A program made the position numbers and the translations under genes. The notes beneath the pieces are model-generated. The model was not told where the DNA came from, did no database searches, and saw only the letters and a list, made by a program, of their open reading frames with translations. DNA of 42,871 nt from Pseudonocardia acidicola (GTDB lineage: Bacteria > Actinomycetota > Actinomycetes > Mycobacteriales > Pseudonocardiaceae), in the NCBI RefSeq assembly GCF_012911935.1, contig NZ_JAAXLA010000062.1, positions 1 through 42,871 of the forward strand. Reading direction: 5' to 3'. Positions 30,734-38,774 of this stretch are shown here, in pieces. Each line of letters opens with the position of its first letter. Within the stretch, counting starts at the first letter, position 1.

Positions 30734-31077
30734 CCGCCGTCCTCCGCGCGGTGCGCGCCACCCGCGGGGGCACGTTCCTCCAACTCCATGATCCGGGTCC
30801 GCAGCTCGTCCCGGTCCGCGCTCACCCGGTCCAACTCGGCGGCCAGCCGATCCAGCACCCAGTCCACCTCGCCCATCCGGTAGCCCCGGACCACCTGCTG
30901 GAACCGCAGCTCACGCACGTCCTGGCCGCTGATCCCATCGGTCGGCAGCCGGGTGGGCGTCGCACCGGGCGCCAGTGGGGCCAGCTCCTCGCCGCGCCCG
31001 AAGACCGCGGCGGCCAGCGCGAACACCACCGCGGCCACCACCCCGACGACGAGCAGGTAGATCAGCGCCGTACCCAT
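30730..31077 (-). CDS. Membrane-anchored DivIVA-domain protein
   Basis: The 115-residue protein starts with one membrane helix (ALIYLLVVGVVAAVVFALAAAVFG). A DivIVA-like segment at ~50-80 (VRELRFQQVVRGYRMGEVDWVLDRLAAEL) follows, then a short coiled coil (DRVSADRDELRTRIMELEE). DivIVA domains recognise membrane curvature and scaffold polar growth proteins, but this protein lacks the long coiled coil of Wag31, so it is probably an accessory. It equals Rv1209 in position. The ATG at 31077 lies 22 nt after the gpgS stop. Confidence 0.85.
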   Translation of the reverse strand: MGTALIYLLVVGVVAAVVFALAAAVFGRGEELAPLAPGATPTRLPTDGISGQDVRELRFQQVVRGYRMGEVDWVLDRLAAELDRVSADRDELRTRIMELEERAPAGGAHRAEDGG

Positions 31078-31099
31078 GCTCGAATCTCATCACGCGGGT

Positions 31100-32056
31100 T
31101 CAGCCCACGCGACCGCGCGGGGCCGAGATCTCCCTCATCGGCGGCCGCTCGACCACCTCGATGTGCTGGGTCGACGGCAGCCACTCGCCGTCCATCTGCA
31201 GGAACTGGGTGAGCGCGGCGCCGCTGTCGGATCTGCCCCCGGCCACGTCACAGCGGTGCAGCACGGCACCGAGGATCTGCCGGGCCATCACCCCGAGCTG
31301 CAGCAGCGAGCGGTTGCGGTGCTTGCGGACGCCGAGGTTGACCTGCGCCAGGCCGTCGAGGCCGAGCCGGTCGCACGCATCGATCAACAGCCCGATCTCC
31401 ACCCCGTAGCCGGCCGCGAAGGGCACCGACTCGAGCAGCTCACGGGTGGCGGCGTACTCCCCACCGAGCGGCTGAACGATCCCGGACAGCTCGGGGCGCA
31501 ACGCGGCCAGCAGGGGGCGGGCCAGTAGTTCGGTGACCCGGCCGCCGCCGGTGTCGGCCTGGGTGGTCTCCAGCCGCAGCGGGCGCCGGTAGAAGCCCTT
31601 GACCAGGCCGATCCCGGGCACGGTGAGCAGCGGCCCGAGCAGCGCCGGGACGAATCCGGGATCGAAGTCGACGAGGTCGGAGTCGAGAAAGACGATCAGG
31701 TCGCCACTGGTCGCGGCCAGCGAGCGCCACAGCACCTCGCCCTTGCCCGGCACCGGCTCCAGGTCGGGGACGACGTCGGTGCGGTGGACCACCCGGGCGC
31801 CCGCCGCGGTGGCCACCTCGACGGTCCGGTCGGTCGACCCGGAGTCGACGACGACCAGTTCGTCCACCAGCGGCGCCGGACCCCGGGTGAACGGCACGAT
31901 GGCCGCGACGATGGCGCCGACGGTGGCCTCCTCGTCGAGCGCGGGCAGGACCACCGACACCCGCCGGCCGTCCTTGCCCGCAGTGAGGTCCGCCACGGGC
32001 CAATCGGGGCTCTGCCACGTGCGATGCGCGAACCACTGCTCGGTGACCGGGTCCAT
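31100..32056 (-). CDS. gpgS: Glucosyl-3-phosphoglycerate synthase GpgS
   Basis: The 318-residue GT-A enzyme starts polymethylated-glucose polysaccharide synthesis by moving glucose from an NDP-glucose donor to 3-phosphoglycerate. Features are VSVVLPALDEEATVGAIV, VVDSGSTDRT, the metal-binding DSD in FLDSDLVDFDP, PGKGEVLWRSLAATSGD, and GGGRVTELLARPLLAALRPELSG with AGYGVEIGLLID. It is close to M. tuberculosis Rv1208 as I recall it. The ATG at 32056 follows GGGGAGG. A 14-bp tandem repeat lies upstream between folP2 and this start, so its expression could be modulated there. Confidence 0.93.
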   Translation of the reverse strand: MDPVTEQWFAHRTWQSPDWPVADLTAGKDGRRVSVVLPALDEEATVGAIVAAIVPFTRGPAPLVDELVVVDSGSTDRTVEVATAAGARVVHRTDVVPDLEPVPGKGEVLWRSLAATSGDLIVFLDSDLVDFDPGFVPALLGPLLTVPGIGLVKGFYRRPLRLETTQADTGGGRVTELLARPLLAALRPELSGIVQPLGGEYAATRELLESVPFAAGYGVEIGLLIDACDRLGLDGLAQVNLGVRKHRNRSLLQLGVMARQILGAVLHRCDVAGGRSDSGAALTQFLQMDGEWLPSTQHIEVVERPPMREISAPRGRVG

Positions 32057-32072
32057 GGGCCTCCCCTCTCAG

Positions 32073-32128
32073 TGCCGATACCTACCTGCCGATACCTGCC
32101 TGCCGATACCTGCCTGCCGATACCTGCC
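32073..32128. repeat. 14-bp tandem repeat, four copies, upstream of gpgS
   Basis: Units TGCCGATACCTACC (32073-32086) and then TGCCGATACCTGCC three times (32087-32128) are perfect except one base in the first. The repeat lies in the 159-nt interval between the folP2 stop and the gpgS start, about 17 nt from the ATG. Because it is noncoding and 14 bp is not a multiple of 3, it could vary in length and act as a VNTR or repeated binding site. No spacer structure suggests CRISPR. Confidence 0.9.
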
Positions 32129-32215
32129 AGACCGATGCTGCCGGTGCCGACGCGTGCCGGTGCGTGACGCCCGGGAGCCGGCTGCCGTGCCGGTGCACGG
32201 GCCTGCGGGCGGAGC

Positions 32216-33097
32216 TCAGGCGAGTGCGCGCACGGTACGCCGCGGCAGCCGGGTACCTGCGATGGCCGCGACCATGTCGACGGTCCGCCGCGTCGCAGCC
32301 ACCTCGTGGGCGCGGAACACCCGTGCTCCGGCGGACGCGGCGAGCGCGGTCGCGGCCAGCGTGCCCTCCAGTCGCTCGGTCAGCCCCACACCCAGGGCCT
32401 CCCCGACGAAGTCCTTGTTCGACAACGCCATCAGCACCGGCCAGCCGGTGGCGACCAGTTGGTCGACGCCACGCAGCAGCGCGAGGCCGTGCCAGGTGTT
32501 CTTCCCGAAGTCGTGCGTCGGGTCGATCAGGATGCCCTCGCGCGGCACACCCAGCTCGACCAGCCGCTCGGCCTGCCCGCAGACGTCGGCCAGCACGTCG
32601 GCGACGACGTCGGCGTAGCGGACCCGGTGCGGGCGCCGCCGCGGCACCGCACCCCCGGTGTGCGAGCAGACGATCCCGGCGCCGGTCTCGGCGGCGACCT
32701 CGCCCAGCGTCGGGTCGGCGCCGGCCCAGGTGTCGTTGAGCAGGTCCGCACCCTCGGCGACCGCGAGCCGGCCCACCTCACCGCGCCAGGTGTCGACGCT
32801 GATCACGATGTCGGCGTACCTGGCGCGGACGGCGGCGACGAACGGCACCACCCGGCGGATCTCCTCGCCGGCGTCGACGACCGCGCCCGGGCCTGCCTTC
32901 ACCCCGCCGATGTCGATGATGTCGGCGCCCTCGCCCACCGCGCGGTCCACGGCGGCCATCGCGGCGTCGTCGGCGAAGGTGGCGCCGCGGTCGTAGAACG
33001 AGTCCGGGGTGCGGTTCACGATCGCCATCACCAGCGCCCGATCCGCCGCCGGCTCGCGCTTGCCGAACCGGAGCGTCGCCGTCCCCGCGCTGATCAC
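32216..33097 (-). CDS. folP2: Dihydropteroate synthase-like protein FolP2
   Basis: The 293-residue TIM-barrel protein has VMAIVNRTPDSFYDRGATF, IIDIGGVKAGPG, ISVDTWRG, LNDTWAGADP and a terminal MVAAIAGTRLPRRTVRALA. The normal dihydropteroate-synthase motif (DVGGESTRPGA) is replaced by IGGVKAGPG, as in mycobacterial FolP2, reported not to make dihydropteroate. It therefore should not be assumed to be a folate enzyme. The GTG at 33097 overlaps the preceding stop as GTGA. It precedes gpgS, as in M. tuberculosis (Rv1207-Rv1208). Confidence 0.88.
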   Translation of the reverse strand: MISAGTATLRFGKREPAADRALVMAIVNRTPDSFYDRGATFADDAAMAAVDRAVGEGADIIDIGGVKAGPGAVVDAGEEIRRVVPFVAAVRARYADIVISVDTWRGEVGRLAVAEGADLLNDTWAGADPTLGEVAAETGAGIVCSHTGGAVPRRRPHRVRYADVVADVLADVCGQAERLVELGVPREGILIDPTHDFGKNTWHGLALLRGVDQLVATGWPVLMALSNKDFVGEALGVGLTERLEGTLAATALAASAGARVFRAHEVAATRRTVDMVAAIAGTRLPRRTVRALA

Positions 33098-33660
33098 AGC
33101 TCCGATCGTGACACGTCTGCGGGCGAGCCGCAGGCGTCCAGGGCTGCCGTCACATCGGCGACGACGATCAGCCGATCCAGCGCACGCGTGTTGGCGAAAC
33201 CCCGTTCGACCAGCTCGCTCAACCAGGTCAGCAGCCCGGTGTAGTGCCCGTCCGGGTCGAGCAGCACGACCGGCTTGGCGTGCATGCCCAGCGAGCCGGC
33301 CGTCCAGACCTCGAACAGCTCCTCGCACGTGCCGATCCCGCCCGGCAGGGTCAGGAACGCGTCGGCGTGCGCCTCCATCAGCGCTTTGCGCTCGCGCATG
33401 GTGTCGGTGACCAGCAACTCGTCGGAGAGGGAGTCGGCGACCTCGCGGTCGACCAGCGCCCGCGGGATGACCCCGGTGGTGCGGGCCCCGCCGGCCCGGG
33501 CGCCCGCCGCGACGGCGCCCATCATCGACACCCGCCCGCCCCCGGAGACCAGGCTCCAGCCGCGGGCGGCGATCTCCCGGCCGACCTCCTCGGCCAGCTC
33601 CTTGTAGTGCGCCGGGACGGCCTCCGAGGAGGCGCAGTAGACGCAGACGGTGCGGCTCAA
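33094..33660 (-). CDS. LOG-family protein (TIGR00730), paralogue 1
   Basis: The 188-residue protein has the LOG fold hallmarks VCVYCASSEAVP at the N-terminus, SGGGRVSMMGAVA and the PGGIGTCEE loop. The family includes cytokinin riboside 5'-monophosphate phosphoribohydrolases and nucleotide hydrolases. The TTG start at 33660 overlaps the stop of the upstream LOG gene as TTGA, and no better start is available. Its own stop overlaps folP2's GTG. Two adjacent LOG genes are likely partners. Confidence 0.87.
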   Translation of the reverse strand: MSRTVCVYCASSEAVPAHYKELAEEVGREIAARGWSLVSGGGRVSMMGAVAAGARAGGARTTGVIPRALVDREVADSLSDELLVTDTMRERKALMEAHADAFLTLPGGIGTCEELFEVWTAGSLGMHAKPVVLLDPDGHYTGLLTWLSELVERGFANTRALDRLIVVADVTAALDACGSPADVSRSEL

Positions 33661-34424
33661 TGCGTCTCCTCCCAGGCGCGGTAGGCCTCGTGGACCACCT
33701 TGACCGCGTCGTCGACCTCGTCGGTGAGGTGCAGCAGTTGCAGGTCGTTCTCGCCGACCTTGCCGCTGCCGAGCACGGAGCTCGCGATCCAGTCGTAGAG
33801 CCCGCCCCAGTAATCCCGGCCGAGCAGCACGACCGGGAACTTGGTGACCTTCTTGGTCTGCACCAGGGTGAGTGCCTCGAACAGCTCGTCGAGCGTCCCG
33901 AATCCGCCGGGCAGGCACACGAACGCCTGCGAGTACTTGACGAACATCGTCTTGCGGGCGAAGAAGTACCGGAAGTTGATGCCGAGGTCGACCCAGTTGT
34001 TCAGGCCCTGCTCGAACGGCAGCTCGATGCCCAGCCCGACGCTCAGCCCACCGGCCTCCGAGCACCCCCGGTTGGCCGCCTCCATCGTGCCCGGGCCGCC
34101 CCCGGTGATCACCGCGAAGCCCGCCTCGGCGAGCGCGGCGCCCAGCTCCCGGCCCTGGGTGTACTCGGGGTGGTCGCGCGGGGTGCGCGCGGAGCCGAAC
34201 ACGGTGACGGCGCGCGGCAGCTCGGCGAGCGCCCCGAAGCCCTCGACGAACTCGGCCTGGATGCGCAGCACCCGCCACGGGTCGGTGTGCACCCAGTCGC
34301 TCGGGCCGCGCGAGTCGAGCAGCCGCTGATCGGTGGTCGTCAGCTCCTTGCGGTGCTCGCGGCGCAGCACGACCGGACCGCGCAGTTTCTCCTCGGGACG
34401 CTGGTCGCCGCCACTCATGGTCAT
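33657..34424 (-). CDS. LOG-family protein, paralogue 2
   Basis: The 255-residue protein contains AVTVFGSARTPRDHPEY, ITGGGPGTMEAANRG and LPGGFGTLDELFEALTLVQT, the LOG catalytic Arg/Glu region, plus a ~55-residue N-terminal extension and a C-terminal helix. Longer LOG proteins of this subtype are common in actinobacteria and may act on nucleotide monophosphates (5'-phosphoribohydrolase). It matches Rv1205 by position. The ATG at 34424 is 25 nt from the dapE stop; ATG 34418 is an alternative. Confidence 0.87.
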   Translation of the reverse strand: MTMSGGDQRPEEKLRGPVVLRREHRKELTTTDQRLLDSRGPSDWVHTDPWRVLRIQAEFVEGFGALAELPRAVTVFGSARTPRDHPEYTQGRELGAALAEAGFAVITGGGPGTMEAANRGCSEAGGLSVGLGIELPFEQGLNNWVDLGINFRYFFARKTMFVKYSQAFVCLPGGFGTLDELFEALTLVQTKKVTKFPVVLLGRDYWGGLYDWIASSVLGSGKVGENDLQLLHLTDEVDDAVKVVHEAYRAWEETH

Positions 34425-34449
34425 GAAGCCAGGGTAGTGAGCGGAGGTG

Positions 34450-35523
34450 TCAGCCCAGGAAACGCCTGAGCACGTCCGTGCTGCGGTTGATCACCCGGGT
34501 GTCGACGTGCTCCTCGCGGGTGTGTGCGAGGTTCGGGTCGCCCGGGCCGTAGTTGATCGCGGGGATGCCGAGGGCGGCGAACCGGGACACGTCGGTCCAG
34601 CCGTACTTGGCGTGCGCGGTGGTACCGGTGGCGGCGAGGAACTGCTGCGCGGAGGGGGCGGTCAGGCCGGGCAGCGCACCCGGCGACAGATCGGTGACGG
34701 TCAGGTCGTACCCGGCGAAGACGTCCCGGACGTGCGCCAGCGCGGCGTCGGCGGAGCGGTCCGGGGCGAACCGGAAGTTCACCGTGACCACGCACTCGTC
34801 GGGGACGACGTTGCCGGCGACCCCGCCCGCGATACGCACCGCCTGCAGGCCCTCGCGGTACACGCAGCCGTCGATGTCGACGTCGCGCGGGCTGTAGGCG
34901 CCCAGCCGGGCGAGGACCTCCGCGGCGTGGTGCACCGCGTTGTCACCCAGCCAGGACCGCGCCGAGTGCGCGCGCCGGCCGTGGGTGCGGATCTCCACGC
35001 GCAGCGTGCCCTGGCAGCCGGCCTCGACGGTGCCGCCCGTCGGCTCGCCGAGGATCGCGAGGTCGGCACGCAGCCACTCCGGCAGCTCGCGTTCGATGCG
35101 ACCCAGCCCGTTGCGGTCGGCCTCGATCTCCTCGCAGTCGTAGAACACGAGCGTCAGGTCGTGGCGGGGCTCGGTCAAGGTGGCGGCCAGGTGGGCGAAG
35201 ACGGCGTCGCCGGCCTTCATGTCGGACGTGCCGCAGCCGTAGAGCAGGTCGCCCTCGCGGTGGCTGGGCAGGTTGTCCGCGATCGGCACGGTGTCGATGT
35301 GCCCGGCCAGCAGCACCCGCTGGTCACGGCCGAGGCGGGTGCGGGCCAGCACCGCCGCCCCGGACCGGATCACCTCGAGGTGGGGGGCCTGCTCGCGCAG
35401 CGCGCGCTCCAGCGCGTCGGACAGCGTCGCCTCGGCACCGGACACGCTCGGCACGTCGACCAGCGCCGCGGTCAGCTCGACGGGGTCCGCGGTGAGGTCC
35501 AGCATCGGGACGGTGGTGGTCAC
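34450..35523 (-). CDS. dapE: Succinyl-diaminopimelate desuccinylase DapE
   Basis: The 357-residue M20 metallopeptidase-type enzyme cleaves N-succinyl-LL-diaminopimelate in lysine biosynthesis. Zinc-binding segments are LLAGHIDTVPIADN, GTSDMKAGDAVF, DCEEIEADRNGLG with the catalytic Glu, AILGEPT and the C-terminal His in LAHTREEHVD. The GTG at 35523 lies 8 nt after TAGCGT, giving a leaderless mRNA. The longer frame upstream would run through the divergent dapD gene and is rejected. dapD lies divergently and dapC 3 kb away, so three succinylase-pathway genes share the region. Confidence 0.93.
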   Translation of the reverse strand: MTTTVPMLDLTADPVELTAALVDVPSVSGAEATLSDALERALREQAPHLEVIRSGAAVLARTRLGRDQRVLLAGHIDTVPIADNLPSHREGDLLYGCGTSDMKAGDAVFAHLAATLTEPRHDLTLVFYDCEEIEADRNGLGRIERELPEWLRADLAILGEPTGGTVEAGCQGTLRVEIRTHGRRAHSARSWLGDNAVHHAAEVLARLGAYSPRDVDIDGCVYREGLQAVRIAGGVAGNVVPDECVVTVNFRFAPDRSADAALAHVRDVFAGYDLTVTDLSPGALPGLTAPSAQQFLAATGTTAHAKYGWTDVSRFAALGIPAINYGPGDPNLAHTREEHVDTRVINRSTDVLRRFLG

Positions 35524-35592
35524 GGTCGCCGACGCTACCCGGGGGCGCATCCGGAGGACGGCCGGCCGCGCGCTCGGATAAATTCGACGTCC
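35524..35592. promoter_or_regulatory. Divergent leaderless promoters of dapE and dapD
   Basis: Minus: TAGCGT (35537-35532) sits 8 nt before the dapE GTG. Plus: TAAATT (35579-35584) sits 8 nt before the dapD GTG. Both starts lack a Shine-Dalgarno. The two succinylase genes are thus driven from a single 69-nt region. Confidence 0.6.
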
Positions 35593-36528
35593 GTGAGCAC
35601 CACATTGCGCCACGAAGGCGCCTCCGGCACCGGCCTGGCGACCGTGACCGCCGACGGCACCGTTCTCGACACCTGGTACCCCGCCCCCGCGCTGGGGGCT
35701 GATGCCGCCGATGTCGCCGCCGACCTGGAACCGCTCACCGGCACCGACGATGCACGCGGCGTCTCGACCGTCGTGGTGCGCACCTCGATCGACTCCCTCG
35801 CCGAACCGCCGGTCGACGCGCGCGACGTCTACCTGCGGCTGCACCTGCTCAGCCACCGGCTGGTGCGCCCGCACGAGGTCAGCCTCGACGGGCAGTTCGG
35901 GCTGCTCGCCAACGTCGTCTGGACCAACCACGGTCCGGCCCCGGTCGCCGGGTTCGACCTGGTCCGAGCCCGCCTGCGGGCCCGCGGCCCGGTCACCGTC
36001 CACAGCGTGGACAAGTTCCCCCGGATGGTCGACTACGTGGTGCCGTCCGGGGTCCGCATCGGAGATGCCGACCGGGTGCGCCTGGGCGCCCACCTGGCCG
36101 AGGGCACCACGGTCATGCACGAAGGTTTCGTGAACTTCAACGCCGGCACGCTCGGCGCCTCCATGGTCGAGGGCCGCATCTCGGCCGGTGTCGTGGTCGG
36201 CGACGGGTCGGACCTCGGCGGCGGCGCCTCGGTCATGGGCACGCTGTCCGGCGGCGGCAAGGAGGTCATCTCGGTGGGCCGGCGCTGCCTGATCGGCGCC
36301 AACGCCGGGATCGGCATCTCGCTCGGGGACGACTGCGTGGTCGAGGCCGGGCTCTACGTCACCGCCGGGACGAAGGTGACGCTGCCCGACGGCAGCACGG
36401 TCCCGGCCCGGACCCTGTCCGGCCAGAACGGGCTGCTGCTGCGCCGCAACTCGGTGACCGGCGCCGTGGAGGCCCTCCCCCGGACCGGTGACGGGATCGC
36501 GCTCAACGCCGCCCTGCACGCCAACTGA
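35593..36528 (+). CDS. dapD: Tetrahydrodipicolinate N-succinyltransferase DapD
   Basis: The 311-residue protein is of the actinobacterial DapD type. An N-terminal domain is followed by a left-handed beta-helix with hexapeptide turns (GVRIGDADRVRLGAHLAEGTTV, GARISAGVVV-like repeats, SLGDDCVVEAGLYVTAG). FVNFNAGTLGASMVEGRIS carries the succinyl-CoA/substrate-site residues. It makes N-succinyl-2-amino-6-ketopimelate, which DapC transaminates and DapE hydrolyses. The GTG at 35593 is 8 nt after TAAATT and leaderless. Confidence 0.93.
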   Translation: MSTTLRHEGASGTGLATVTADGTVLDTWYPAPALGADAADVAADLEPLTGTDDARGVSTVVVRTSIDSLAEPPVDARDVYLRLHLLSHRLVRPHEVSLDGQFGLLANVVWTNHGPAPVAGFDLVRARLRARGPVTVHSVDKFPRMVDYVVPSGVRIGDADRVRLGAHLAEGTTVMHEGFVNFNAGTLGASMVEGRISAGVVVGDGSDLGGGASVMGTLSGGGKEVISVGRRCLIGANAGIGISLGDDCVVEAGLYVTAGTKVTLPDGSTVPARTLSGQNGLLLRRNSVTGAVEALPRTGDGIALNAALHAN

Positions 36529-36554
36529 GCCGCCGGGGACGCGGCGGCGGGCTC

Positions 36555-36568
36555 GAATAGAGTTTCCG
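36555..36568 (+). promoter_or_regulatory. Leaderless -10 of the CHAD gene
   Basis: TAGAGT (36555-36560) precedes the GTG at 36569 by 8 nt with no Shine-Dalgarno. The gene is probably expressed separately from dapD, whose stop is only 40 nt upstream. Confidence 0.5.
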
Positions 36569-37528
36569 CCCGTGCCCTCCGCCGCCCCCCGCCGAGCGCA
36601 GCGTTCCGGGAACGACGCGCCGCAGTTGCTGCTCGCGCTGCCCACGCCGCTGACCGCCGCCCCTGCCGACCCCCCGGCGCACCACGTCCGCGCGGCGCTC
36701 GACCTGCGGCTGCGCGCGCTGCTCAAGCACGACCCGGGCACCCGCACCGGGGAAGACATCGAGGACCTGCACCAGATGCGGGTCTCGGTGCGTCGGATGC
36801 GCGCGGCACTGAAGGCGGCCCGGCCGCTGCTCGACGCCGCGTGGGCCGACGGGCTGCGCGCCGAGCTGGGTTGGCTGGGCCGGGCTCTGGGGCCGGTCCG
36901 CGATCTCGACGTCATGCTGCTGCGGCTGCGCGGCGAGGCCGCCGCCCTGCCGGCCGGCGAGCAGGATGCCGCCGAGCGGCTGGTCGCGGCGCTGGTGGCC
37001 GAGCGCGAGACGGCACGGGCCGACATGCTCCGGGCCCTCGAGGCGCCGCGCTACACGGCGCTGCTGGAGCGCATCGTCGACGCGATCCGGCTGCCGCTGC
37101 CCACCCCGTCGGCCACCCGGGCCCAGCCGGAGCTGGCCGACCTGGTCCGCGCCGAGGCCCGCAAGCTGGGCAAGGCCGTCGAACGAGCGGGCGAGGACCC
37201 GCCGGACGAGACGCTGCACGCGCTGCGGATCCTCGGCAAGCGGGTGCGCTACACCGGCGAGCTGGTGGAGCCCGCACTGGGCAAGCCGGTGAAGCGGCTG
37301 CTCAGCGCGACCGCGGTGCTGCAGGAGGTGCTCGGCGACCACCAGGACGCGTGCGTCGCCGAGCAGCGGATCCGCGAGCTGCTCGACGGTCTGGGCGAGT
37401 ACCCCGACGCGCACGTCGTGTTCGTCGCGGGCCGGCTCGTGGAGCGCGAACGCGCCCGGGCCGACCAGAAGCGCACCGAGTGGTGGGCGGCGTGGCTGCA
37501 GGTCAAGGAGCGTGCCGCGGCGCTGTGA
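36569..37528 (+). CDS. CHAD-domain polyphosphate-binding protein
   Basis: The 319-residue all-helical protein has conserved histidines and basic residues in two halves: LHQMRVSVRRMRAALKAARPLL and TLHALRILGKRVRYTGELV, plus LQEVLGDHQDACV. CHAD domains bind inorganic polyphosphate through this basic surface. There is no CYTH/triphosphatase domain, so it is a stand-alone CHAD protein likely to associate with polyP granules. The GTG at 36569 is leaderless-type. It converges on the MFS gene with a 26-nt tail overlap. Confidence 0.88.
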   Translation, partial: PVPSAAPRRAQRSGNDAPQLLLALPTPLTAAPADPPAHHVRAALDLRLRALLKHDPGTRTGEDIEDLHQMRVSVRRMRAALKAARPLLDAAWADGLRAELGWLGRALGPVRDLDVMLLRLRGEAAALPAGEQDAAERLVAALVAERETARADMLRALEAPRYTALLERIVDAIRLPLPTPSATRAQPELADLVRAEARKLGKAVERAGEDPPDETLHALRILGKRVRYTGELVEPALGKPVKRLLSATAVLQEVLGDHQDACVAEQRIRELLDGLGEYPDAHVVFVAGRLVERERARADQKRTEWWAAWLQVKERAAAL

Positions 37529-38774
37529 GCCCCGGGTCCGGGCCGGCGGCGTCCCCGTCCGCCGGTTCGGCCGTCGGCGCGTCCGGGCGTCGGTCGCCGA
37601 TCCGCAGGATCGCCCCGGCCTCCAGGGCGGCCGCCACGAGGATCACCGCGAGTGCCGCGGCGAACCCGCCGGTGACGTCGATGAGCAGGCCCATCAGCAG
37701 CGGGCCGAGCCCGGCGGCGAGGTAACCGACGCCGAGCGCGAGCCCGCTCGTCGCCGCGCTGGCCGCCCCGTGCGGGGTGCGCCACGCGATCACGGTCAGG
37801 CCCAGCGGGAACCCCGCTCCCAGCCCGATGCCCAGCAGCACCGCCCACAGCCAGGCCCCGACGACCGGGGGGTCGGGCAGCAGCAGCGCGCCCAGAGTGC
37901 CGGCCACGCACGAGCCCAGCATCACCAGCGACCAGAACCGCCAGCGGTACCGGCGCTCGGCCAGCGCCGGGGTGAGCAGGGCGGCCGGGATCTGGGAGAC
38001 GCTCCACACCGCCAGCAGCAGCCCGGCGCGCTGCGAACTCCAGCCGTGGCTCTGGTAGTACGGCGACAGCCAGGTCAGCCAGCCGTAGAACATCGCCGAG
38101 GTGCCGGCCTGGAAGCAGGCGGCCTGCCGGGCGAACCGGTCGCGCAGCGGCAGCCGGATCCGCGGCGCGGCCTGATCCCGCGGGACGATCCGGCGCGCGA
38201 TCGGGATCCACACGACCACCGCCAGCACGGCCGGCACCGCCCAGACCGCCAGCGAGAACGACCAGCCACCGAGCCCCACGGCCACCGGCACCGCGATCGC
38301 GCTGGCGACCGTGGCGCCGACCATCATCGAGACGACGTAGCCGCCGGTGGCCGCGCCGGCCCGGGCCGCCAGGTGCTCCTTGACCACCCCGGTGAGCAGC
38401 ACGCCGGCCAGCCCGATGCCGAGCCCGAGCAGCAGGCTGCCGCCGATCAGCGGCGCCAAGGCCGGGTAGCCGCGCACGATGCTGCCGAGGCCGACGAGCC
38501 CGACGGACGCGCCGAGGGCGCGTTCCCGGCCGAACCGGGTGCCGAGCGCAGGGCCGGCGAACGAGCCAGCGGCCATCATCAGGATCGCCGCGGCCTGGAC
38601 CAGCCCGGCCGCGCCGGCGGAGATGCCCAGGTCGCTGCGCACGGTCTCCAGCAGCGGCGGGTAGCCGGCCAGCGCCGCACGGAGGTTGGCGGCGAGCGCC
38701 AGCATCCCGAGCAGCACGGTCACCGTGCGGGCCGGCCGCCGGGTGCGGGCCCTGTCGGGATCGGAGGCGGTCAC
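37503..38774 (-). CDS. MFS transporter (CynX/NimT type)
   Basis: The 423-residue protein has about twelve membrane segments, the MFS loop after helix 2 as GTRFGRERALG, and the CynX/NimT features LLGLGIGLAGVLLTGVVKEH and PLGLTVIAWRTPHGAASAATSGLALGVGYLAAGLGPLLMGLL. Such proteins move cyanate or other small anions or drugs, but the substrate is unknown. The GTG start at 38774 overlaps the dapC stop as GTGA, so it is probably co-transcribed with dapC. Whether it exports an amino-acid related molecule is unknown. The C-terminal ~25 residues are Asp/Pro rich. Confidence 0.88.
   Translation of the reverse strand: MTASDPDRARTRRPARTVTVLLGMLALAANLRAALAGYPPLLETVRSDLGISAGAAGLVQAAAILMMAAGSFAGPALGTRFGRERALGASVGLVGLGSIVRGYPALAPLIGGSLLLGLGIGLAGVLLTGVVKEHLAARAGAATGGYVVSMMVGATVASAIAVPVAVGLGGWSFSLAVWAVPAVLAVVVWIPIARRIVPRDQAAPRIRLPLRDRFARQAACFQAGTSAMFYGWLTWLSPYYQSHGWSSQRAGLLLAVWSVSQIPAALLTPALAERRYRWRFWSLVMLGSCVAGTLGALLLPDPPVVGAWLWAVLLGIGLGAGFPLGLTVIAWRTPHGAASAATSGLALGVGYLAAGLGPLLMGLLIDVTGGFAAALAVILVAAALEAGAILRIGDRRPDAPTAEPADGDAAGPDPGLTAPRHAP

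Noticed and set aside
32073..32128. CRISPR array
   Set aside because: The 14-bp units are contiguous with no spacers and no cas genes are nearby.
34450..37026. 858-residue extension of dapE
   Set aside because: The N-terminal half is antisense to dapD and the CHAD gene. The GTG at 35523 gives the family length.
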